Position numbers and translations under genes: made by a program. Source: Actinomycetes bacterium (GTDB lineage Bacteria > Actinomycetota > Acidimicrobiia > Acidimicrobiales > Microtrichaceae). From it: a stretch of DNA of 6,792 bases. Each line of letters begins with the position of its first letter. Positions within the stretch are counted from its first letter, which is position 1. Below, piece after piece: positions 1-4,421 of the stretch. Under the pieces are notes generated by a model. It was given only the letters and a program-made list of their open reading frames with translations. It did no database searches and was not told the DNA's origin. Location of the stretch: assembly GCA_023423215.1 (NCBI GenBank), contig JAFAFZ010000273.1, forward strand, positions 1 through 6,792. The letters are read 5' to 3'.

Positions 1-92
1 AGCAGGCGCAGGTGCTCGGTCGTCGCGGGGACGTCCAGGACCAGGTGCTCGAGCTCGTCGCCCGGCGACGAGGACTCGATCACCGCGCTCAT
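1..92 (-). CDS. Probable anti-sigma factor kinase (RsbW-like), N-terminal fragment
   Basis: Only the first 30 codons lie in the window; the rest continues past the left edge. The ATG (90-92) overlaps the TGA of the STAS gene (89-91) as ATGA, a typical translational-coupling junction. The visible residues, an acidic N-terminal stretch followed by LVLDVPATTEHLRLL, resemble the opening β-strand and helix of RsbW/SpoIIAB-type ATP-binding anti-sigma factors, which often begin with a short strand, then a Pro and a helix rich in Leu/Arg. No N, G1 or G2 ATP-binding box is visible because of truncation. The position directly after a STAS antagonist is the classical rsbV–rsbW order, so the product probably binds either a σB/σF-type sigma factor or the unphosphorylated STAS protein. 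The identity rests mainly on context and a short match. Confidence 0.6.
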   Translation of the reverse strand, partial: MSAVIESSSPGDELEHLVLDVPATTEHLRL

Positions 93-400
93 CCGGCGGC
101 TTCGATGGTGAAGTGCTCGGTCATGCCCGTGATCTCGAGCAGCCGCAGGGTGGCGGCGCTCGGATCGCGGATGACGACGACGCGGTCGGCGTCGCCCTCG
201 GTGCGTGCGCGGATCAGGGATCGCAGACCGCTGGAGTCGACGAACTCGACCCCGCCCATGTCGAGCACGAGCTGCTCGGCACCTCCGGTCACGATGTCCA
301 CGATGACCTCGTCCAGCTGTGGCGCGGTGTGGGCGTCGAGCTCCCCGCGCAGCAGGATCACGTCCCCGGTCACCTCGATCGAGAACACGTCGTCGGACAT
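89..400 (-). CDS. STAS-domain anti-sigma factor antagonist (RsbV/SpoIIAA-like)
   Basis: A 103-residue protein consisting of one STAS domain. Visible landmarks are the N-terminal strand FSIEVTGDVILLRGELDA, the central strand QLVLDMGGVEFVDSSGLR, and DSSGL at residues 55-59. That motif carries the serine that a partner kinase phosphorylates in SpoIIAA/RsbV. In the known family, the unphosphorylated antagonist binds the anti-sigma kinase and releases the sigma factor; phosphorylation reverses this. The ATG at 400 is preferred because GGAGG sits four bases upstream and the family normally starts a few residues before the first strand. An upstream in-frame GTG at 433 would add 11 unusual residues and has no good ribosome binding site. 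It lies 54 bases after an RsbW-like ATPase gene and overlaps a second putative one, so it probably switches one or both of these partners. The fold is clear; the specific partner is not. Confidence 0.93.
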   Translation of the reverse strand: MSDDVFSIEVTGDVILLRGELDAHTAPQLDEVIVDIVTGGAEQLVLDMGGVEFVDSSGLRSLIRARTEGDADRVVVIRDPSAATLRLLEITGMTEHFTIEAAG

Positions 401-404
401 CGCA

Positions 405-409
405 CCTCC
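405..409 (-). promoter_or_regulatory. Ribosome binding site deciding the STAS start
   Basis: On the minus strand GGAGG is followed by four bases (TGCG) and the ATG at 398-400. The alternative GTG at 433 lacks a comparable purine stretch upstream, so this site supports the shorter 103-residue STAS protein. Confidence 0.7.
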
Positions 410-454
410 GTCAGTCGGATCCGCCAGCTCCACGAAGGGTAGTCCGCGTCCTGC

Positions 455-1123
455 TCAGTTCGATCCGGCGGGGCGGATGACCGCCCACACCGTCTTCGAG
501 CTCGGACGGACGACCACACCCCACATCGCCGAGAGCGACGCGACGACCAAGAGGCCGCGCCCCGTGAGCTCGTCAGGGCTGACGTCGCGCAGGCGTGGAA
601 GCCGCTCCAGGTGCGGGTCCGTCACGGCGACGACCAGCACGCCCTGGGTGCGGATGAGGTCGACGGTCAACCAACCGCCGGCGTGGCGCTCGACGTTCGT
701 GGACAGCTCGCTGAGCGCCAGCACGACGTCGTCGACGGGGAAGTCGGACCCCTCGAGCTGCTCGCCCGCCCATCGGCGCAGGGCCCGCAGCGAGGTCGGC
801 ATGGTGTCGCCCGTGAAGACCCGACGCTCCTGGGAGTCGTCGCTCAGCCCGGCGGCGGTGCGGGCCAACTCGTCCACGTCGAGCTGCAGCGGGACGAGCG
901 GGTTCGGGTAGGCGACCGCTGCGACCTCGGTCCCGGCGTCGCGCTCCGACTGCACCCACCCGGCCAGGTCGAACGACGCGCCGTGCTCATCGGCGACGGC
1001 ACGGCGGGTCGCACGGGCGTGCTGCTCCCACGTGCCCGGGGCCCAGCTCAGCAGCTGCACCGGGGCGACCGCATCCGAACCCAGGGCGCGGCGTGCACCG
1101 GACGGGTCGGTGGATGAGGTCAT
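455..1123 (-). CDS. RsbW-like ATP-binding regulatory protein with extra N-terminal region
   Basis: A 222-residue soluble protein. Residues about 105-218 form a GHKL/HATPase_c_2 domain of the RsbW anti-sigma kinase type. The N box is SELSTNVERHA (Glu139, Asn143, His147), the G1 box is VTDP around Asp169, and the G2 box is TGRGL at 187-191. The G1 box has the Pro-rich form (DPHLERLP) common in actinobacterial single-domain ATPases rather than the DxGxG of classic histidine kinases. Residues 1-100 have no domain I recognise; they contain LLSWAPGTWEQHARATRR and are soluble, so they could be a partner-binding or sensory part. ATG 1123 has purine-rich GGAGAGGAG immediately upstream. It is the first gene after a σB/σF-type promoter and precedes a STAS antagonist, so it probably acts in a partner-switching circuit by binding a sigma factor or phosphorylating the STAS protein. 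Which of these it does is not determined. Confidence 0.85.
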   Translation of the reverse strand: MTSSTDPSGARRALGSDAVAPVQLLSWAPGTWEQHARATRRAVADEHGASFDLAGWVQSERDAGTEVAAVAYPNPLVPLQLDVDELARTAAGLSDDSQERRVFTGDTMPTSLRALRRWAGEQLEGSDFPVDDVVLALSELSTNVERHAGGWLTVDLIRTQGVLVVAVTDPHLERLPRLRDVSPDELTGRGLLVVASLSAMWGVVVRPSSKTVWAVIRPAGSN

Positions 1124-1169
1124 GGCTCCTCTCCGGTGCGGCGTGGGACGGGTTTCGATGGGTCAGTTC

Positions 1170-1195
1170 TACCCACGTCGGAAACGCTTCCAAAC
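1170..1195 (-). promoter_or_regulatory. σB/σF-type promoter (GTTT-N17-GGGTA) of the partner-switching operon
   Basis: On the minus strand the -35-like GTTT is at 1192-1195 and the -10-like GGGTA at 1170-1174, with 17 bases between them. This is the pattern recognised by actinobacterial SigF/SigB sigma factors. Transcription would start near 1162, giving an untranslated leader of about 40 bases before the ATG at 1123. The elements lie just upstream of anti-sigma and antagonist genes, which in other actinobacteria are commonly controlled by their own sigma factor. The match is seen directly; activity and sigma identity are inferred. Confidence 0.65.
1178..1193. promoter_or_regulatory. LacI-family-like operator palindrome within the promoter spacer
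   Basis: The plus strand reads TCGGAAACGCTTCCAA. The arms GGAA (1180-1183) and TTCC (1188-1191) flank a central CG, with one mismatched pair (1184/1187). A central CG between A/G-rich and T/C-rich half-sites is characteristic of LacI/CcpA-family operators. Lying between the -35 and -10 elements, a bound repressor would block the promoter. No LacI-type gene is in the window, and a short palindrome can occur by chance. Confidence 0.35.
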
Positions 1196-1198
1196 ACG

Positions 1199-1226
1199 AC
1201 CGGGTGCGGCGTCCGCCACACCCGGT
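1199..1226 (-). terminator. Hairpin terminator after the small membrane protein gene
   Basis: Perfect 8-bp arms ACCGGGTG (1199-1206) and CACCCGGT (1219-1226) are extended, after one mismatch, by an inner GC stem of three to four pairs (1208-1211 with 1214-1217). The hairpin begins three bases past the stop codon of the gene ending at 1230. On the minus strand it is followed by CGTGTTTGG, only a short T run, as is common for terminators in GC-rich actinobacteria. It would insulate the downstream promoter at 1170-1195 from read-through. Confidence 0.75.
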
Positions 1227-1229
1227 ACG

Positions 1230-1502
1230 TCACTTCTCGGTCGAGTCCGCGCCGTACGGATCGGGGTTCCCGGGCGGGTTCGAGCCGCCGCCGACGAACT
1301 TCTTCACCACCAGGACGGCGACGCCGACCACGGTGAGGATCACGACGAGCTTGAACAGCTTGCGGGACTTCTTGGTGACCGCCGTCGCGGTCAGGTCGGC
1401 CTTCTCGGCGGCACGCAGCGCCGCCTGGGTGCGCTCGAGAGCGTTCTCGAGCGTGTCGATGTTCTCCTGGGCCTTCGCGGAGCGTTCGGCGATCTTGCTC
1501 AT
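1230..1502 (-). CDS. Small coiled-coil, single-pass membrane protein of unknown function
   Basis: A 90-residue protein that I cannot assign to a family. Residues 1-40 are charged and Ala/Glu/Lys-rich with heptad-like spacing (IAERSAKAQENIDTLENAL), predicting an amphipathic helix or coiled coil. A basic patch TKKSRK at 43-48 precedes one hydrophobic membrane segment at about 49-67, followed by KK and a Gly/Pro/Asn-rich tail ending in DSTEK. By the positive-inside tendency the orientation is uncertain, because basic residues flank both sides. The ATG at 1502 has GGAGAGG six to seven bases upstream. The hairpin at 1199-1226 ends the transcript, so it is probably monocistronic. It could be a membrane scaffold or a stress-associated small protein; its nearness to the sigma-control operon is suggestive only. 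Confidence 0.8.
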   Translation of the reverse strand: MSKIAERSAKAQENIDTLENALERTQAALRAAEKADLTATAVTKKSRKLFKLVVILTVVGVAVLVVKKFVGGGSNPPGNPDPYGADSTEK

Positions 1503-1703
1503 GGTGGTCCTCTCCGGTCGGCGCGGTGCGACCGTCGGTGGGAGCGCGTTGGCTCGATGACCCCCTGAACCTATCGGTGTCACGGCCCGATCGGCGTGCG
1601 TCGGAGCGGGAATCCGACGCGCGCACCGGCGCCGCTCCTCGGCGTGTCCGCCGGCCCGGCATCTTTCTGCACTGACACTGCGAGAATGTGCCATCATCGA
1701 CCG
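1503..1703. other. Divergent intergenic region
   Basis: About 200 bases separate the small membrane protein gene (minus) from the SRPBCC gene (plus), so both promoters must lie here. I found no convincing -35/-10 pair on either strand. A TAGGTT hexamer on the minus strand near 1570-1575 could be a -10 element but has no matching -35. The region does contain the palindrome CCGATCGG (1587-1594) and, abutting it, the long hairpin at 1594-1624. Confidence 0.5.
1594..1624. repeat. 12-pair inverted repeat in divergent promoter region
   Basis: The perfect arms GCGTCGGA (1598-1605) and TCCGACGC (1613-1620) surround the loop GCGGGAA. The stem extends outward by one G-T pair and three further G-C pairs to 1594 and 1624. 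It is far from any stop codon: about 92 bases upstream of the membrane-protein start on one side and about 80 upstream of the SRPBCC start on the other. It is therefore more likely an operator or a leader-RNA structure than a terminator. Confidence 0.6.
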
Positions 1704-2159
1704 ATGGCGACGGTGCGACGAGAGCTCCGCCTGCCGCACGGCGCCGATGCGGTGTGGCAGGTGGTCGGCGACCCCGGGACGATCCACGAATGGTTCCCCG
1801 GCATCGTCTCCTCGACCGTCGAGGAGACCGACGAGGGCGTCGTCCGCCACGTCGTGCTCGCGTCGGGCATCCCGCTCGTCGAGCACGTCGTGACCAACGA
1901 CCCGATCAGCCGGCGCTTCCAGTACCGCATCGCCGGCGGCGCCTTCCGGGAGCACCTCGGCACCATCGACGTGATCGACCTGGGCGACGGCACGTGCCTG
2001 GCCGTCTACGGCACCGACGCCACCCCCGACGTCATGGCGCTGGTGATCGGCGGCGCTTCGGGTGCTGCGCTCGAGGGCCTGCTCGACGTCGTCGCCGCCC
2101 GCGCCGCCGCGCAGGACGTGACCGGCACCGGGGGTTCGACCCAGGAGGGCACGGGCTGA
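1704..2159 (+). CDS. SRPBCC (START/Bet v1-fold) family protein
   Basis: A 151-residue protein matching the polyketide cyclase/dehydrase-like SRPBCC superfamily, whose helix-grip fold encloses a hydrophobic ligand pocket. The typical opening is visible: a first strand ATVRRELRLPHGADAVWQVVGDPG, with AD.VW..V.D, then IHEWFPGI. Alternating strands follow (VVRHVVLASGIPLVEHVV, RRFQYRIAGGAF, GTIDVIDLGDGTCLAVYGT), then a C-terminal helix GAALEGLLDVVAARAAA that would close the pocket. The ATG at 1704 fits the family; an ATG at 1686 would add six residues (MCHHRP). Neither has a good ribosome binding site. Its TGA overlaps the sulfatase ATG, and the AGGAGG for the sulfatase lies inside its last codons, so the two are translationally coupled. 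Its ligand or activity cannot be read from sequence; a lipid, sterol or aromatic sulfate-related substrate is possible. Confidence 0.88.
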   Translation: MATVRRELRLPHGADAVWQVVGDPGTIHEWFPGIVSSTVEETDEGVVRHVVLASGIPLVEHVVTNDPISRRFQYRIAGGAFREHLGTIDVIDLGDGTCLAVYGTDATPDVMALVIGGASGAALEGLLDVVAARAAAQDVTGTGGSTQEGTG

Positions 2160-3727
2160 TGGGCCGCAGGATCCTGTTCGTCACCACCGACCAGCAGCGC
2201 TACGACACGCTCGGCTGCAACGGCGGCACCGTCGCCCGCACGCCGGTGATCGACCGGCTCGCCGCCGAGGGCATCCGCTACGAGCGCGCCGTGCCGCAGT
2301 CGGTGGTGTGCATGCCGTCGCGCTCGACGATGCTGACCGGTCAGCACCAGGCCACCCACGGCGTCTGGATGAACGGCGTGCCGCTGCCGACCGACGCGCC
2401 GTCGGTCGCGACGCTGCTGCACCGGCAGGGCTACCGCACGGCGCTGATCGGCAAGGCGCACTTCGAGCCGTTCCTCGATCCGCTCGGTCGATTCACCGAG
2501 AACCAGCTCTCCGGGAGGGGCGTCGAGACGGTCGAGGCGCTCCAGTTCGACGGCCGGCCCGGCCCGCACCGGGGCTTCGAGCACCTGCGCTTCGCCACGC
2601 ACGGCGCGGCGGGCTGGTTGCACTACGCCCACTGGCTGGGAGCGAACCACCCCGAAGCGGTGCGGGACTACTACCAGGTGCTGGACGGCGACCTGGAGGT
2701 CAACTCCGTCGGGTTCGGCGACACCGGCGCACCGCAGGTCAAGCACAACGCCATCCCGCGCGAGTGGTACCACACCGACTGGGTGGCCGAGCGCACGATC
2801 GAGTGGCTCGACGGACTGGACGCGGAGGACGACTGGTTCTGCTGGATGAGCTTCCCGGACCCGCACCACCCGTGGGATCCGCCGAGCTCCGAGCTGCACC
2901 GCGTCGACTGGCGAGAGGTCCCGCTGCCGGCCGGCTACCCGGAGTCGGCGGCCGAGCGCGAGCGGCTGTTGGACGCCAAGCCGCGGCACTGGCGGCTCTG
3001 GTACGACGGCCGGCTCGTGTCGAACTACGAGGCGCCGACGAGCTGGGTGCCGGCGACGATGACGGCGGACCAGGTGCGAGAGGTCAACGCGCTGAACGCG
3101 ATCGAGTGCGAGCTCATCGACGAGGCGCTCGGTCGGGTGCTCGCGGCCATCGACGCACGAGGCTGGGGCGACGACGTGGACGTGGTGTTCACCACGGACC
3201 ACGGCGAGTTCCAGGGCGACTTCGGGCTGCTGTTCAAGGGCCCGTACCACACGGACTCGCTCATGCGGCTGCCGCTGGTCTGGCGACCTGCGCGCTCGAC
3301 CGCCGCGACGCCCGCCGTGGTCACGGCGCCGGTCGGCCTGATCGACCTGGCACCGACCTTCTGCCGCATCGCCGGGATCGAGCCGGCACCCTGGATGCAG
3401 GGCGCCGCCCTGCCGAGCGACGACGCCGATGCGACCGCGCGGGGCATCGACGAGCAGCTCACGGCATGGGACAGCGAGCTGTTCGGCGTCGGGGTGTACC
3501 TGCGGACCATCACCCGTGACGGCTGGGTGTGCACGGCGTACCTGCCGGGCGCGGTCCACGACGGGACCGAGGGCGAGCTCTACTGCCTGGCCGACGACCC
3601 GCTCCAGCAGGTCAACCGGTTCGACGACCCGTCGGTGCGTGCGCTGCGCGACGACCTGCTGGCCCAGCTGTGGGACCGGCAGCCCGAGACGCACGAGCCG
3701 CGGCTCCAGCTGCAGGCGCCCGTCTGA
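2159..3727 (+). CDS. Formylglycine-dependent sulfatase (arylsulfatase A-like, alkaline phosphatase superfamily)
   Basis: A 522-residue hydrolase of sulfate (possibly phosphonate or phosphate) esters. The active-site motif VCMPSRSTMLTG matches CxPSR. Cys51 would be oxidised to formylglycine, and Arg55 supports it. Metal ligands appear as Asp11-Gln12 (TTDQQR) and Asp347-His348 (TTDHGE). Other expected catalytic residues are Lys99 and His101 (GKAHF), His236/237 (DPHHPW) and Lys360 (LFKGPY). An Asp-Gln pair instead of Asp-Asp, and GK.HF, resemble choline sulfatases and phosphonate monoester hydrolases; the CMPSR nucleophile motif favours a sulfatase. Length is normal for that clade. No signal peptide is seen, so it is probably cytoplasmic. 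AGGAGG upstream, within the SRPBCC gene, and the TGATG overlap fix the start. No formylglycine-generating enzyme is in the window, so one must be encoded elsewhere. The substrate is unknown. Confidence 0.93.
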   Translation: MGRRILFVTTDQQRYDTLGCNGGTVARTPVIDRLAAEGIRYERAVPQSVVCMPSRSTMLTGQHQATHGVWMNGVPLPTDAPSVATLLHRQGYRTALIGKAHFEPFLDPLGRFTENQLSGRGVETVEALQFDGRPGPHRGFEHLRFATHGAAGWLHYAHWLGANHPEAVRDYYQVLDGDLEVNSVGFGDTGAPQVKHNAIPREWYHTDWVAERTIEWLDGLDAEDDWFCWMSFPDPHHPWDPPSSELHRVDWREVPLPAGYPESAAERERLLDAKPRHWRLWYDGRLVSNYEAPTSWVPATMTADQVREVNALNAIECELIDEALGRVLAAIDARGWGDDVDVVFTTDHGEFQGDFGLLFKGPYHTDSLMRLPLVWRPARSTAATPAVVTAPVGLIDLAPTFCRIAGIEPAPWMQGAALPSDDADATARGIDEQLTAWDSELFGVGVYLRTITRDGWVCTAYLPGAVHDGTEGELYCLADDPLQQVNRFDDPSVRALRDDLLAQLWDRQPETHEPRLQLQAPV

Positions 3728-3728
3728 C

Positions 3729-3747
3729 CGACGGGGACCCGCCGTCG
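3729..3747. terminator. Possible bidirectional terminator between convergent genes
   Basis: Perfect 6-bp arms CGACGG (3729-3734) and CCGTCG (3742-3747) with a 7-base loop occupy nearly all of the 21 bases between the sulfatase stop (3727) and the sigma factor stop (3749). There is no T run on either strand. The position between convergent stops is what supports it; the stem is short. Confidence 0.35.
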
Positions 3748-3748
3748 C

Positions 3749-4297
3749 TCACTCCTGCGCGGCGCGGTCGGACTGCTCGTCGTCGAGCAGGCGCAGCAGG
3801 TCGGCGCGTGCACGGGACACCCGCGAGCGGATCGTGCCGACGGGCACGCCGCAGATCTCGGCCGTCTCGCCGTAGGACAGGCCGAGCAGCTGGGTCATGA
3901 CGAAGGCGCTGCGACGCTCCTCGGCGAGCTGGTCGACCAGGTCGTCCAGGCCGCTCACGTGCGCGGCGGCGTCGGGCTCGAGCGCGTCGTCGGTCGGCGT
4001 CGAGTGCTTCACGCGCTCCATCAGGCGGCGCTGGCGGATGGTGCGGCGGAGCGAGTCGGCGCAGGTCCGGCGGGCGATGGTGAGCAGCCAGGTGCGGGCG
4101 CTCGAGTCGCCACGGAAGCGGGACAGGGCGGGGACGGCGCGCAGGTAGACCTCTTGGGTCAGGTCGTCGGCAGCGCCCCGATCGACCAGGTGCGCGCAGA
4201 GCCGCCACACCTCGACCTGGCTGGCGCGCACGAAGCTGGCGAGCGCCTGACGGTCACCGTCGCCGGCGGCGAGCGCCAGCCGCGTCAGTTCGTCCAC
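3749..4297 (-). CDS. ECF-family RNA polymerase sigma factor
   Basis: A 182-residue group 4 sigma factor with only regions 2 and 4. Region 2 spans about 15-88, with AADDLTQEVYLRA at 42-54 (region 2.2, core RNA polymerase binding) and RTWLLTIARRTCADSLRR at 68-85 (regions 2.3/2.4, -10 recognition). After a linker with many acidic residues, region 4 spans about 118-172, with the helix-turn-helix LSYGETAEICGVPVGTIRSR and SRARADLLRLL for -35 binding. The start is uncertain. GTG 4297 (VDELTRLALAAG) gives the usual length and has GGGTGAG upstream; GTG 4321 would add eight residues and has AGGAG about 12 bases away. A zinc-finger membrane anti-sigma protein is encoded divergently, the likely partner that holds this sigma factor until an extracytoplasmic signal arrives. 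The gene converges with the sulfatase gene but is not evidently linked to it. Confidence 0.93.
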   Translation of the reverse strand: MDELTRLALAAGDGDRQALASFVRASQVEVWRLCAHLVDRGAADDLTQEVYLRAVPALSRFRGDSSARTWLLTIARRTCADSLRRTIRQRRLMERVKHSTPTDDALEPDAAAHVSGLDDLVDQLAEERRSAFVMTQLLGLSYGETAEICGVPVGTIRSRVSRARADLLRLLDDEQSDRAAQE

Positions 4298-4354
4298 GGT
4301 GCCAGTCTCACCCCCCTCCACCGTCGGGGTCCACTCCTCGGGGCGACCCCGATC

Positions 4355-4371
4355 CGACCGTACTCCGGTCG
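4355..4371. repeat. Inverted repeat in the sigma/anti-sigma divergent region
   Basis: CGACCG (4355-4360) and CGGTCG (4366-4371) form a perfect 6-bp dyad around TACTC. On the minus strand the segment includes TACGGT, a possible -10 hexamer for the sigma gene, so the dyad could be an operator over that promoter. No -35 element is obvious and the arms are short. Confidence 0.35.
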
Positions 4372-4384
4372 TGCCCGGGCGCGC

Positions 4385-4411
4385 GGGAACTGCTCGCGGC
4401 CGCCGGGCGAC
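4385..4411 (+). promoter_or_regulatory. ECF-type promoter candidate for the anti-sigma gene
   Basis: GGGAAC (4385-4390) resembles the GGAAC -35 core of many ECF sigma factors. CGAC (4408-4411), 17 bases further on, resembles the CGTC-like -10. Transcription would start around 4418-4422, at or just before the ATG at 4422, giving a leaderless mRNA. That agrees with the absence of any ribosome binding site upstream of the anti-sigma start. If correct, the sigma factor activates its own inhibitor, a common negative feedback. The -10 match is imperfect. Confidence 0.4.
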
Positions 4412-4421
4412 CATGTACGTC

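Noticed and set aside
12..911. Open frame of 299 codons on the plus strand across the STAS and ATPase genes
   Set aside because: Its product is Ser/Arg/Thr-rich low complexity, and both genes on the other strand have clear domains and ribosome binding sites.
1121..1515. Shared sequence ACCGGAGAGGA just before two start codons (1123 and 1502)
   Set aside because: Both copies are ribosome binding sites; the similarity is adequately explained by that function rather than by a mobile or regulatory repeat.
1659..1703. Search for a promoter directly before the SRPBCC gene
   Set aside because: GAGAAT (1682-1687) could be a weak -10 but no -35 is found at proper spacing, so it is not reported as a feature.
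1688..2158. Upstream extension of the sulfatase frame by 157 codons
   Set aside because: The extension is Arg/Gly/Pro-rich with no domain and coincides with the SRPBCC gene in another frame. The sulfatase fold starts right at ATG 2159, which has AGGAGG upstream.
2006..3694. Open frame of 562 codons antisense to the sulfatase
   Set aside because: It is a GC-rich shadow frame: Arg/Val/Asp/His-heavy composition without domains, lying opposite a gene with a complete set of catalytic motifs.
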